From Hymenobacter piscis (GTDB taxonomy: Bacteria > Bacteroidota > Bacteroidia > Cytophagales > Hymenobacteraceae): a stretch of 64,000 bases of DNA. Shown piece after piece: positions 50,232 through 58,867 of the stretch (the first letter of the stretch is position 1; each line of letters opens with the position of its first letter). The translations under genes were made by a program, and so were the position numbers. The stretch is from the NCBI RefSeq assembly GCF_018760735.1, contig NZ_JAHHZN010000001.1, forward strand, positions 434,001 to 498,000. The letters are read 5' to 3'. The notes under the pieces were generated by a model that saw only the letters and a program-made list of their open reading frames with translations, was not told where the DNA came from and did not search any database.

Positions 50232-51464
50232 TCACCGGTTGAAGCTCACGTTGCCGTAGCGCATGCGGATGTTCACGTTGCCGGGATTACGAACGGACAC
50301 GGCCCCAAAGCTACCCTGGGTATCACTCGACGAGGAGCTGGATTCTTCCGAATCTACCTTCACCAGGCGTTTATCCACCAGCAGCTTGCCAAACTCGGTA
50401 TTCACGTCGAAATCGAAGCCGGCCCCGTCGGAGAAGTTGAGCAGAATGGTGCTGTAGCCCCCGTCGAGGGTAATCTGGCGGAAGTTCTTGCCCGTGTTGC
50501 GCACCTCGAAGCTGGGGCAGTACTGCACCTTCATATCGAGCTGGTTGCTGAGCTTATCGATGCTGAACTTGGAGTAGCCCGAGGAGCCGCGCAGGTTATG
50601 CACCGTGCCCAGGGCCACGTCGCCGTACTTGCTGTGCACGGTCAGGTCCTGGACGGTGGCAATGTCGATGTCGGAGTTGTTGTTGAGCAGCTCCACCACC
50701 CCGCCCTCGGTGAGGCGTACCTTGGCGTAGGAGGCCTCAATAACGGCCCGGCGGGCGTAAGGCACGGCGCACTGGGCGTTGCGCACGTTAAGGGTGTTGC
50801 GCGGGCCTTCGAGGCGGGCCGTGCGCAGACTGCCGTACTCAATGCTAAGCTCCGTGGCCCCGGTCAGGTCGCCGGTCAGGCTGATTTCGCCGAAGGTGTT
50901 GTGCAGGGCCAGCGGATTGTTGCAGGGCACCCACACGGTATAGTTCACCTCGTAGAGCCTGGTGCGGCTGCGGCACTCCCGGGGCAGGGCCCCAAAGCGC
51001 GACCGGGCCACAATACCACCCGTAACGGGGTCCTTATCCAGAAGCTGCACCTGAATCATGTTCTGGAGCTCCTGGGCTTTTTCCTCCGTTTCAGCCCGCG
51101 TGATAATGTCCACGTCGGTGCGCACTTCGGCGCGGTTCCACACGTTCACCTGCACCCGGCCGTAGCGGGTATCGAGGGTGTAAAGCTTGGTGGCGCTGGC
51201 CGGAAACGTGCGGCTGAGCTTGCGCACCTTCTCCACGGCCAGCGGGGGCTGCCCTTCTTCCTGCGGACCCTGGGTTGAGCCGGCCGCGTGGCCCTCGGGC
51301 AGGCCCTGACCGGGCTGGGCGGCAGGCCCCGGCTCGTAGAAGTGTACTTCCGTCGGACTGGCGGCAGGAGCCTGCGCGTACCCGGCGGCCCCCGTCAGGC
51401 TCAGCAGGGCAGCCAGGACCAGGCTCCGTCCCATTCCACCGTCTGAAAACCAAAAAGGGCGCAT
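50232..51464 (-). CDS. DUF4097-like exported beta-helix protein
   Basis: 410 residues; the start at 51464 is 3 bp after the anti-sigma stop, but ATG 51434 gives a neater signal peptide (MGRSLVLAALLSLTGAAGYA). The mature part has repetitive beta-strands typical of DUF4097 adhesin-like proteins (LYTLDTRYGRVQVNVWNRAE; VHSKYGDVALGTVHNLRGSS; FGAVSVRNPGNVNIRMRYGN). DUF4097 genes often follow ECF sigma/anti-sigma pairs in Bacteroidota. The exported protein may be part of the signal or its output. Function is otherwise unknown. Confidence 0.8.
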   Translation of the reverse strand: MRPFWFSDGGMGRSLVLAALLSLTGAAGYAQAPAASPTEVHFYEPGPAAQPGQGLPEGHAAGSTQGPQEEGQPPLAVEKVRKLSRTFPASATKLYTLDTRYGRVQVNVWNRAEVRTDVDIITRAETEEKAQELQNMIQVQLLDKDPVTGGIVARSRFGALPRECRSRTRLYEVNYTVWVPCNNPLALHNTFGEISLTGDLTGATELSIEYGSLRTARLEGPRNTLNVRNAQCAVPYARRAVIEASYAKVRLTEGGVVELLNNNSDIDIATVQDLTVHSKYGDVALGTVHNLRGSSGYSKFSIDKLSNQLDMKVQYCPSFEVRNTGKNFRQITLDGGYSTILLNFSDGAGFDFDVNTEFGKLLVDKRLVKVDSEESSSSSSDTQGSFGAVSVRNPGNVNIRMRYGNVSFNR

Positions 51465-51467
51465 GGG

Positions 51468-52202
51468 CTACGGAATGCGGCGGCTGTCGGCCACCATGTA
51501 GGGTTGGCTGTGGTAGTCCCGGATTCGCTCCCGGGTGCGCAGCTGCTGGGCCAGCAAATCCAGGCGGATCTGCATGTTGCGGTTCATGGCCTCCAGCACC
51601 ACGTCGGGCTCGGGGTTGCGGTAGAGCTCCGTTTTGAGCTGCTGATAGGTCGAGTCGAGGGCGGCCAGCTCCTGCTGCCAGTCCGCCTGGGGCGCAACGG
51701 CCGTTTCGGAGTCAGCCCGGCGCAGCTCCTGCTCCCGCTCCGTGAGCTGGGTGGCGTAGTAGGATTCCATGCGCTGCACGGCACTGGCCAGGCGCTGCTC
51801 GGGGCCGGCGGCGGCCGTAGTGGCCGGCAGTTCCGAGCCGGCGTAGTAGTCGGCCGGGAGCTGGGCCAGGGCGGGCCGGCCAGTGCGCGTCCAGATGGTG
51901 GCTTCGGTGCGGTGCTGCCAGAACCAGGTGCCCAGCAGCAGCAAGGTAGCCACGGCGGCGGCCACGCCGTAGGGGCGCGCCGAGCGGACGGCGGCCGTAT
52001 CGGGGGCCGCCACGGGCCGCAGCGGGGCTTCGGCAAACAGAGGCAGTACCCGCAGGGGGGCCGCCTCGGCTTCGGCCAGAGTTTCGGTCAGGTCCAGGTC
52101 CTGGGCAATGGCGTCCCACAGGTCAGCGCGGGGCTCGAACACGTCGAAGTCGGCGCGGTGGTGGTCCACGAAGGTTTCCAGTCCGATGTTCTTGTCGTTC
52201 AT
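51468..52202 (-). CDS. Membrane-anchored anti-sigma factor (predicted)
   Basis: 244 residues from the ATG at 52202 (MNDKNIGLETFVDHHRADFD). A cytoplasmic N-terminus of about 75 residues (FEPRADLWDAIAQDL) could bind the sigma factor; one membrane helix lies at 78-95 (YGVAAAVATLLLLGTWFW); the periplasmic part is helical (VQRMESYYATQLTEREQELR). There is no zinc-finger motif HxxxCxxC. The position just after the ECF sigma gene and before DUF4097 is the basis of the call. Confidence 0.78.
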   Translation of the reverse strand: MNDKNIGLETFVDHHRADFDVFEPRADLWDAIAQDLDLTETLAEAEAAPLRVLPLFAEAPLRPVAAPDTAAVRSARPYGVAAAVATLLLLGTWFWQHRTEATIWTRTGRPALAQLPADYYAGSELPATTAAAGPEQRLASAVQRMESYYATQLTEREQELRRADSETAVAPQADWQQELAALDSTYQQLKTELYRNPEPDVVLEAMNRNMQIRLDLLAQQLRTRERIRDYHSQPYMVADSRRIP

Positions 52203-52318
52203 GGTGAGGTGGTAGAGCAGGCGGGTGGCGGAGGCGGCTGGTCGGGCGCGGGGTGGGCCAGAACCGGCCTCCGGCAGGGGCCGCGGGCGGGTCAGGGTGA
52301 GAAAATCAGGTGGCAGCG

Positions 52319-52882
52319 TTACAGGCCGTGCTGGCGGGCCAGCTCCAGGAGCTTCTTGCGGGCGCGGCTGTACTGCGACTTGGAAGTGGATTCGGTGATG
52401 TTGAGAATGCCGGCAATTTCGGCGTGGTCGTAGCCTTCGAGCAGGTAGAGGGTGAGCACCACGCGGTAGCCATCGGGCAGCTCCTGCACGCAACGCCGCA
52501 CCACATCGGCCCGCCAGCTGGTGATTTCCGGGTCCGGGCCGTGGTCGGCGGAGTCGGCGGCGGCCCCGTCGTGCTGCTCGCCCAGGGGCACCAGGCTCAG
52601 GCGGCGGTTGCGCAGGCAGTTGATGCTCTTGTTGATAACGATGCGCTTGAGCCAGGAGCCGAACGACGAGTCGCCCTTGTAGCTGTGCAGCTCCCGGAAA
52701 GCGCTCAGAAAGGCCTCCTGCAACACGTCCTCGGCCTCGGCATAGTCGCCGGTGATGCGCAACGAGGCGTTGAACATGGCCTTGGAGTAGCGCTTGTAGA
52801 TTTCGGCCTGGGCGCGCCGGTCGCCCAAACGGCACCGCTCGACCAGCGGGGCGTTAATGTCGGTATATGCAAAAGCCTCCAT
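52319..52882 (-). CDS. ECF-type RNA polymerase sigma factor
   Basis: 187 residues from the ATG at 52882 (MEAFAYTDINAPLVERCRLG); the frame open to 53011 is not needed. Region 2 (about 25-95) shows AQAEIYKRYSKAMFNASLRI and EDVLQEAFLSAFRELHSYKG; region 4 (about 130-185) shows LPDGYRVVLTLYLLEGYDHA and the helix-turn-helix EIAGILNITESTSKSQYSRA. It probably directs the genes behind it (anti-sigma, DUF4097, PPC) and a distant regulon. The 116 bp gap before the anti-sigma gene shows no clear feature. Confidence 0.95.
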   Translation of the reverse strand: MEAFAYTDINAPLVERCRLGDRRAQAEIYKRYSKAMFNASLRITGDYAEAEDVLQEAFLSAFRELHSYKGDSSFGSWLKRIVINKSINCLRNRRLSLVPLGEQHDGAAADSADHGPDPEITSWRADVVRRCVQELPDGYRVVLTLYLLEGYDHAEIAGILNITESTSKSQYSRARKKLLELARQHGL

Positions 52883-53005
52883 AGGTTGCGTCTGGGTGGG
52901 CGAAGATTCGGAATCGGCAGCAGAATCGTAAATATCCAACTTTCCGGGCTGAAACAGGTCGTGCTTGCGGGTAAGCAGGTGAAAGACAGCCGCGCCGGGC
53001 CGGGG

Positions 53006-53035
53006 TTGCATTCGTCTTGCAGCGTACTACATTTG
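53006..53035 (+). promoter_or_regulatory. Promoter of the small lipoprotein gene
   Basis: TTG (53006-53008), 19 bases, TACATTTG (53028-53035): an exact -33/-7 pair. The start codon is 26 bases downstream. Confidence 0.75.
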
Positions 53036-53061
53036 ACAACCACTTTTCTATCCCGAAGGCT

Positions 53062-53589
53062 ATGAAAAAATATGCTTCCCTATTCGCCGCCGTTTTTCTG
53101 CTGGGCGCCTGCCATAACCGCATCGATTTCGGCCCCAACGAAGGCGTTTCCTACCGCGACGCCCAGAATCAGCCCATGGGCCCGTCCGACCCGTCCGACT
53201 GGGCGCAGGACGGCCAGTGGAATTCGAAAGAAGTAGCGCTGTTCCGCAAGGACCTGAGCAGCGTTAACGTCAATGCCGGTCAGACCCCGTACGTGTCCGG
53301 CATCAGCTTTTTTCCCAATCCGGTTCAGAGCACCGCGGGCAGCCTTACCTTCCTGCCCACTTCCGCCGACGGCCGCCTGCACACGGTGTTCGTGGACCGG
53401 AAGTACAACGTGATAACGCGCGCCGATCAGGCCGTTCCGACCGGGGGGCGGTACGGGGTTACGATGCAGTTTTCCTTGCCCACTGATAAATTCAAGAACA
53501 AGGAAATCTACCGGCTCTACTACGTCTTCTACGCCCCCGATGGCACGCTGCGCTCCAAGGGCCACGGCGATGTCAAGATAGCCCGCTAG
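53062..53589 (+). CDS. Lipoprotein, unknown function
   Basis: 175 residues from the ATG at 53062; the lipobox LLGAC places the lipidated Cys at residue 17. The mature protein appears to be beta-sandwich-like (ISFFPNPVQSTAGSLTFLPT; YRLYYVFYAPDGTLRSKGHG). Family not recognised. It is divergent from the sigma factor gene and has its own promoter; it could be a target of that sigma factor, but this is a guess. Confidence 0.75.
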   Translation: MKKYASLFAAVFLLGACHNRIDFGPNEGVSYRDAQNQPMGPSDPSDWAQDGQWNSKEVALFRKDLSSVNVNAGQTPYVSGISFFPNPVQSTAGSLTFLPTSADGRLHTVFVDRKYNVITRADQAVPTGGRYGVTMQFSLPTDKFKNKEIYRLYYVFYAPDGTLRSKGHGDVKIAR

Positions 53590-53593
53590 CACG

Positions 53594-53632
53594 CCAAACG
53601 GCCCGCCCGGTAAAACCGAGCGGGCCGTTTGG
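53594..53632. terminator. Bidirectional terminator between lipoprotein and ALDH genes
   Basis: CCAAACGGCCCGC...GCGGGCCGTTTGG with an inner CGGT/ACCG extension; A3 and T3 on opposite sides. It lies between converging stops at 53589 and 53652. Confidence 0.85.
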
Positions 53633-53651
53633 GTAATCTGGAAGAGAAAAA

Positions 53652-55250
53652 CTACACGTCGAACTTGATGCCCTGGGCCAGCGGGAGCTGGGTGCTGTAG
53701 TTGATGGTATTGGTCTGGCGGCGCATGTACACCTTCCAGGCGTCGGAGCCGGACTCGCGGCCACCGCCGGTTTCCTTCTCGCCCCCGAAGGCCCCCCCGA
53801 TTTCGGCCCCGCTGGTGCCGATGTTCACGTTGGCAATGCCGCAGTCGGAGCCGCCGTAGCTGAGGAAGGTTTCGGCCTCGCGCATGTTGAGCGTGAAAAT
53901 GCTCGACGACAAGCCCTGGCGCACGCCGTTCTGCAGGTCGATGGCCTCGGTTACCTCACCGCTGTACTTAATCAGGTAGAGAATGGGGGCGAAGGTTTCG
54001 TCCTGCACCGTGGCGTACTCGTTCCGGGCCTCCACAATGGCGGGCGTCACGTAGGTGCCGGTTTCGTAGCCGCTGCCGCTGAGCACTTCGCCCCCGATGA
54101 GCAGCTGGCCGCCTTCCTGCTGCACCGCAGTCAGGGCGTTGCGGAAGCTGGTAACGGCATCGGCGTCGATGAGCGGGCCCACGAGCGTGCCTTCCTGGAG
54201 CGGGTGGCCGATGGGCAGCGAAGGGTATATTTTGAGCAGGCGGGCCTTCACGTCGTCGTAAATCGAGTCGTGGATGATGAGGCGGCGGGTGCTGGTGCAA
54301 CGCTGCCCGCAGGTACCCACGGCCCCGAACACAATGCCCGGCAGGGCAATGCCCAGGTCGGCGTGCTCAGTGAGGATGATGGCGTTGTTGCCGCCCAGCT
54401 CCAGCAGCGACTTGCCGAGGCGGGCGCCCACGGCCTCCCCGACCTTCTTGCCCATGCGGGTGCTGCCCGTGGCCGATACCAGCGGTACGCGGCCGTCGGC
54501 AGCCATTTTGGCCCCAATCTCGGCGTCGCCGATAATCAGGTTGAAGATGCCCTCGGGCAGGTCGTTTTCCTGCAGCACGTCCTTGATAATGTGCTGCACG
54601 GCCACGCCGGTGAGCGGGGTTTTCTCGGAGGGCTTCCAGATGCAGGTGTCGCCGCAGACGGCGGCCAGCATGGCGTTCCAGCTCCACACGGCCACCGGAA
54701 AGTTGAAGGCCGAGATGATGCCCACCACGCCCAGCGGGTGGTACTGCTCGTACATGCGGTGGGCCGGGCGCTCGGAGTGCATGGTCAGGCCGTGGAGCTG
54801 GCGCGAAAGACCCACCGCAAAGTCGCAGATGTCAATCATTTCCTGCACTTCGCCAAGGCCTTCCTGCAGAATTTTGCCCATTTCGTAGCTCACCAGCTTG
54901 CCCAGCGCGTCCTTGTAGTCGCGGAGCTTGTTGCCAATCTGGCGCACGATTTCGCCGCGCTTGGGAGCCGGCACGGTGCGCCACGTTTTGAAGGCCTCCT
55001 GGGCCTTGGCCACTACCGTTTCGTAGTCGTCGGCCGTTGCCATGGCCACGGTGCCGATTACCTTGCCATCGGCGGGCGAGTGAATGGTGCGGGTGTTTTT
55101 ATTGTCGGCGCCGCCCCATTCGAGGCCGGTGCTCCAGGCGGCGTTATGGGCCTGAATGCCCAGCTCGCGCATTACCTGCCGGATGCCGTGGTGGTCGTGG
55201 TCCTGAACGTCGGTGCCGGTGGCAACGGCTTCTTCCAGTGCTTGCTTCAT
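53652..55250 (-). CDS. Aldehyde dehydrogenase, ALDH7/antiquitin-like
   Basis: 532 residues. The NAD(P) domain includes GIISAFNFPVAVWSWNAMLA and GSTRMGKKVGEAVG; the active site has Glu in LELGGNNAI (about 284) and nucleophile Cys318 in GTCGQRCTSTRR. The order and the late NIGTSGAEIGGAFGGEKETG match the ALDH7 group, whose members oxidise alpha-aminoadipic semialdehyde/piperideine-6-carboxylate in lysine breakdown. No other lysine-catabolism gene is adjacent. TAGCTTTG (55322-55315) lies 65 bases before the start. Confidence 0.92.
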   Translation of the reverse strand: MKQALEEAVATGTDVQDHDHHGIRQVMRELGIQAHNAAWSTGLEWGGADNKNTRTIHSPADGKVIGTVAMATADDYETVVAKAQEAFKTWRTVPAPKRGEIVRQIGNKLRDYKDALGKLVSYEMGKILQEGLGEVQEMIDICDFAVGLSRQLHGLTMHSERPAHRMYEQYHPLGVVGIISAFNFPVAVWSWNAMLAAVCGDTCIWKPSEKTPLTGVAVQHIIKDVLQENDLPEGIFNLIIGDAEIGAKMAADGRVPLVSATGSTRMGKKVGEAVGARLGKSLLELGGNNAIILTEHADLGIALPGIVFGAVGTCGQRCTSTRRLIIHDSIYDDVKARLLKIYPSLPIGHPLQEGTLVGPLIDADAVTSFRNALTAVQQEGGQLLIGGEVLSGSGYETGTYVTPAIVEARNEYATVQDETFAPILYLIKYSGEVTEAIDLQNGVRQGLSSSIFTLNMREAETFLSYGGSDCGIANVNIGTSGAEIGGAFGGEKETGGGRESGSDAWKVYMRRQTNTINYSTQLPLAQGIKFDV

Positions 55251-55314
55251 GGGTTGGGTAACTATGGGTGGGTGGGAAATGCGGTTTCGGAGCCGCCCGG
55301 AAGGTGGCCTTTCA

Positions 55315-55322
55315 CAAAGCTA
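55315..55322 (-). promoter_or_regulatory. -7 element of the ALDH gene
   Basis: TAGCTTTG on the minus strand matches TAnnTTTG exactly. No clear -33 TTG is seen. Confidence 0.55.
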
Positions 55323-55441
55323 GCAAATTAGATTGGGGCGATGTTCCCGCCTCACCACCCAGCTTTGTGCCCGTGCCTGCCCCGGAGCAATTGCTGGCCG
55401 CCCCATCCTTTTACCCCTGACGCCCGGAAACAGCCCAGCAA

Positions 55442-55473
55442 AAAGCCTCCGCTACGAGCGTAGCGGAGGCTTT
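55442..55473 (-). terminator. Terminator of the HtrA gene
   Basis: AAAGCCTCCGCTACG pairs with CGTAGCGGAGGCTTT (55442-55473), and on the minus strand the stem is followed by T5. It lies 54 bp after the HtrA stop. Confidence 0.9.
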
Positions 55474-55526
55474 GGCGTTGTATCAGGCCGTCTTTTCAGA
55501 TTTCCAGTTTCAATCGATCAGGCCGC

Positions 55527-57035
55527 TTACTGGGCTTGCCCGATGGGGTAGTAGGCTTTGCGGCCGTCGGGGTAGATGCCTTCCACGAGGGCACCGTCGG
55601 TTTCTTTGGCGGCTTCGAGGTAGCGCTGCACGTCCTGGGGCTTCTCCACCTTGTTCTTATCGATGCGGGTGATGATGAAGCCGTCGGCAATGCCGGTTTC
55701 GCGGAAGTTGGAATTGCGGATGCCGCTGATTTTGGCCCCGCCTTCAATGCCGAGCTTGTTGAGCTCCTGGCGCGTTACCGGGGCCAGCGTGGCGCCCTCG
55801 TACTTGAGGCCGGTGGCGGCTACTTCCCGAATCACATCGGTGGTGCCGGTGGCGTTGCGCAGGGTGGCCGTGGTGGTGCGGGATTTCTCGTCGCGCAGGT
55901 AAGTCACCTTGATTTTGTCGCCGGGGCGGAAACGGGCCACCTGCTCCTGCAACTGCGAAGAGGTGTTCACTTTCGCGCCGTTGATTTCCGTGATAACGTC
56001 GCCTTCCTGGAGGCCGGCTTCGGCGGCGGAGCTGTTCTTGCCCGCGCCCATCACGTACACCCCGTTCAGATTCTTGAGCTTCTTCTCCGAGGCCAGCTGG
56101 GCATCTACTTCCCGAATCTGCACGCCCAGCAGGGCGCGCTGCACCACCTTGTACTTGAGCAGGTCGTCAATCACCTTGCTCACGATGGAGCTGGGCACGG
56201 CAAACGAGTAGCCCACGAAGGAGCCCGTCTGAGAAGCAATGGCCGAGTTGATACCGATCAAATCACCATTGAGGTTCACCAGCGCTCCGCCCGAGTTACC
56301 GGGGTTCACCACGGCATCGGTCTGCAGGAACGATTCCACGCCCATCCCGTCCTCGCGGCGCAGGATGTTGATGTTGCGGCCCTTGGCCGAAATGATGCCG
56401 GCCGTCACGGTCGAGTTCAGGTTGAAAGGGTTGCCCACGGCCAGCACCCACTCCCCTACCCGCACCTCGTCGGAGTTGCCGTAGCGGATGAAGGGCAGGT
56501 TGTCGGCTTTCACCTTGAGCAGGGCCAGGTCGGTAGTGGGGTCGGTGCCCACCAGCTCCGCCTGGAACTTGCGCTTGTCGTCCATCACCACCTCAATCTT
56601 ATCGGCCTTATCAATCACGTGGTTGTTGGTCACGATGTAGCCGTTGGCGGCAATGATAACGCCCGAGCCGGAGCCCTGCTGGGGCCCCTGCTGACGGCCG
56701 CGGCCCTGGTACTGGTCCATTTCGTCGCCGAAGAACTGGCGCAGAAAGGGGTCCATGCGCGACATCTCGTTCTGGCTGGCCTTGGGCGCGTATTCGGTCA
56801 TCACGTGCACCACGGCCGGGGTGACGGTGGCGGCGGCGGCCGTAAAGTTCAGGCCTTCGGGCACCGCGTAGGTGCTGCTTTTTAATTCACTGGTGTAGCG
56901 GACGTTGGGGTCGGCGGCCAGCGCCTGGGGGGAGTTGGGGCGCTCCGGCTCCAATAGTTTGTACCCCCCTACGGCCACGCCTCCGCCGAGAATGGCGGAG
57001 CCCAGCAGGCCGAGCATCATTTGTTTTGCTTGCAT
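55527..57035 (-). CDS. HtrA/DegP-type periplasmic serine protease with two PDZ domains
   Basis: 502 residues from the ATG at 57035, with an N-terminal membrane anchor/signal (MLGLLGSAILGGGVAVGGYK). Trypsin-like triad: His139 (TNNHVI), Asp169 (TTDLALLKV), Ser248 (NPGNSGGAL). A Gln/Gly-rich loop (QYQGRGRQQGPQQGSGSG) lies before the first strand. Two PDZ domains follow (about 320-400, GLQEGDVITEINGAKVNTSS, and 420-495, GIADGFIITRIDKNKVEKPQ). It degrades or refolds misfolded envelope proteins. A weak -7-like TATCTTTT lies 24 bases upstream. Hsp20 is the next gene upstream, so this is a proteostasis pair. Confidence 0.95.
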   Translation of the reverse strand: MQAKQMMLGLLGSAILGGGVAVGGYKLLEPERPNSPQALAADPNVRYTSELKSSTYAVPEGLNFTAAAATVTPAVVHVMTEYAPKASQNEMSRMDPFLRQFFGDEMDQYQGRGRQQGPQQGSGSGVIIAANGYIVTNNHVIDKADKIEVVMDDKRKFQAELVGTDPTTDLALLKVKADNLPFIRYGNSDEVRVGEWVLAVGNPFNLNSTVTAGIISAKGRNINILRREDGMGVESFLQTDAVVNPGNSGGALVNLNGDLIGINSAIASQTGSFVGYSFAVPSSIVSKVIDDLLKYKVVQRALLGVQIREVDAQLASEKKLKNLNGVYVMGAGKNSSAAEAGLQEGDVITEINGAKVNTSSQLQEQVARFRPGDKIKVTYLRDEKSRTTTATLRNATGTTDVIREVAATGLKYEGATLAPVTRQELNKLGIEGGAKISGIRNSNFRETGIADGFIITRIDKNKVEKPQDVQRYLEAAKETDGALVEGIYPDGRKAYYPIGQAQ

Positions 57036-57272
57036 GGGTAAGAAAAGGGTGAAGAATGAAAAGATAGCGAGTGGAAAATACAACGAAAACGTGAACCAGC
57101 CAGCACTCCGCAGCCAAAATGAGGCCAACTAAGGGCTTCGCACATCATCCTAACGCCAGATACCAACCGAATGGTGTCCGGTTGCATGGGCGTTCAGGGT
57201 AAAAAACAACCCGTTGGTAGATTGTTTCGGCGCGCGCCCTTTCATTTGCTCCGCCAACGTTCTGTTACTCAC

Positions 57273-57303
57273 AAAAAAGGGCACCCCGCAGGATGCCCTT
57301 TTT
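57273..57303 (-). terminator. Terminator of the Hsp20 gene
   Basis: AAAAAAGGGCA and TGCCCTTTTT form the stem around an inner CC...GG pair; on the minus strand it ends in T6. It lies 10 bp after the Hsp20 stop. The gap 57067-57272 shows no other clear feature. Confidence 0.88.
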
Positions 57304-57312
57304 GCAGTTGAA

Positions 57313-57747
57313 CTAGCGCACCGCAATCTGGTGCTTGGTCACTTTCTTGCTGTCGAAGGGCAGCGTCAGGTGCAGGATGCCGTTGGTAAGCTCGGCTTCA
57401 ATGGCCGTTACGTCCACGGTATCGGGCAGGCGGAAGGTGCGGGAGAACTTGCCGTAGCCCGATTCGACGCGGCGGAACCTGGGGGCCTCATCGGAGGCTT
57501 CCGGGGCTTTGCGCTCCCCGCTCACGGTGAGCTGGCCGTCCTGGAAGTCGATTTTTACGTCCTCTTTCGCTACGCCGGGCAGCACCAGGTTGAGGTGAAA
57601 ACCTTCGGCGCTTTCCAGTACGTCGGCGGCGGGATGGAAGGACTCGGCGGGTTTGTTGTGGGCCGGCAGCGTGTCGCGCAGCATCTCGTTGAGCACGGAG
57701 TTGAAGGAAGCGCGGGCAGGACGGTTGTTATACAGCAGAGTTGCCAT
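57313..57747 (-). CDS. Small heat-shock protein, Hsp20/alpha-crystallin
   Basis: 144 residues. The alpha-crystallin domain (about 38-130) shows PAADVLESAEGFHLNLVLPG, EDVKIDFQDGQLTVSGERKA, the FSRTFRLPDTVD strand and the ELTNGILHLTLPF motif; the C-terminal tail carries IAV, the I-x-V oligomerisation motif. It holds unfolding proteins in the cytoplasm. The upstream region on the minus strand has TTGGTACAGAATTTATAAAG, which could be a conventional -35/-10 pair or heat-shock-type promoter, and further up a 7-bp palindrome. Confidence 0.95.
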   Translation of the reverse strand: MATLLYNNRPARASFNSVLNEMLRDTLPAHNKPAESFHPAADVLESAEGFHLNLVLPGVAKEDVKIDFQDGQLTVSGERKAPEASDEAPRFRRVESGYGKFSRTFRLPDTVDVTAIEAELTNGILHLTLPFDSKKVTKHQIAVR

Positions 57748-57835
57748 GGGAAACAGAAAGTAAGGTTGAAGTAGAAGGCCGGCTTATCATCCGGCGACAC
57801 CCTTACTTTATAAATTCTGTACCAATCGGCTGATC

Positions 57836-57850
57836 ATGCCATCATGGCAT
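57836..57850. promoter_or_regulatory. Palindrome ATGCCAT-C-ATGGCAT upstream of hsp20
   Basis: A perfect 7-bp inverted repeat with a one-base centre in the AT-rich gap between hsp20 and the barrel gene, about 90 bases upstream of the hsp20 start. It is a candidate operator; the binding protein is unknown. Confidence 0.45.
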
Positions 57851-57967
57851 TATTTTCTCACCCCCTTCTCCGACACCATTAACAACACTGAACAAAAAGC
57901 AACCCTACACTTCTTAAGACGACATTCAGACAACTACCGAATCAAGACAAAAAGTCCGAAAATAGGC

Positions 57968-58786
57968 TTAGTGCTGCGTCGGCAGGACGTTGCGGTTGGC
58001 TGACGTGGCATTTTTACCCAGCAGAATCCGTAGGTCCAGGCCCAGTTGCGGGCTGCGCAGATTGGTTCGGCCGCCGGTGACGAGGTTACCGTCCGCGTCG
58101 CGCAGTTCCAGGGCGTTGATGTACTGGGTCTGGAAGGCAAACCAGGGCGTAAAGTCGAAGCGCGGAGACAGGCGTACGCCCACCTCGGCCCGGTCATTGC
58201 CGAAGTCGATGAAACGTTCCTTGTTCTGGCTTTCATCGCGTTGGAAGCGCAGGTAGGTCAGGGCCTCGTACGACAGCCGGGGCCGCAGCTTTACGCGGCT
58301 GCCCACGGCAAACTCCCGGTCCAGGGCCAGCCGCAGCCGCGCGTGCGCCCGGTTGCCGCTATTGCCATACGAGTCATTGGTCACGACGGCGTATTCCGCC
58401 GCCAGGCGCTGCGAGAAACCAAACCCACCAACAGTGCCAGTGTGGCGCAGCAAAGCCCCAGGCACCAGATTGCCCGGCAAATCCAGAAAGTCGCCGTATC
58501 CGCCGCCCGCGTCGCTGCCGATGCGCAGCGTGGGTCCCCAGCTCCAGTGCTCGGTCCAGAAATGCTCATAGCCCAGCCGCAGCTGTCCCCCGGCAAACGT
58601 ACTTTCCCCGCTGTTCACCTGGCTAACCAAGTTCACACCCACCAGCACGTAGTCGTTGCCGGTCAGGGCAATTTCGGCCTGCACTTCGGGCAGCAACACC
58701 AGGTTGGCGGTGCTGCGCCGCTGGGCGGTGGCATTCTGGACGGCCAGCAGCAGTAACGCGGCGGCGCAGAGCGGGAGAAAACGCAT
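57968..58786 (-). CDS. Predicted outer-membrane beta-barrel protein
   Basis: 272 residues: signal peptide ending VQNATAQ, then alternating amphipathic strands with aromatic girdles (GQLRLGYEHFWTEHWSWGPT; VKLRPRLSYEALTYLRFQRD; FDFTPWFAFQTQYINALELR). Pattern similar to DUF2490-type barrels, but I cannot fix the family. The last residues (NVLPTQH) do not end in the usual aromatic, which is atypical for BAM clients. Confidence 0.68.
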   Translation of the reverse strand: MRFLPLCAAALLLLAVQNATAQRRSTANLVLLPEVQAEIALTGNDYVLVGVNLVSQVNSGESTFAGGQLRLGYEHFWTEHWSWGPTLRIGSDAGGGYGDFLDLPGNLVPGALLRHTGTVGGFGFSQRLAAEYAVVTNDSYGNSGNRAHARLRLALDREFAVGSRVKLRPRLSYEALTYLRFQRDESQNKERFIDFGNDRAEVGVRLSPRFDFTPWFAFQTQYINALELRDADGNLVTGGRTNLRSPQLGLDLRILLGKNATSANRNVLPTQH

Positions 58787-58867
58787 AAGAGGATAGATGA
58801 CGAATTGAAAAGGTATCCGAACGGGCAGCAGCGCTAGGCCAAGGCTTCGCGCTACTGCCCCAGGGCA

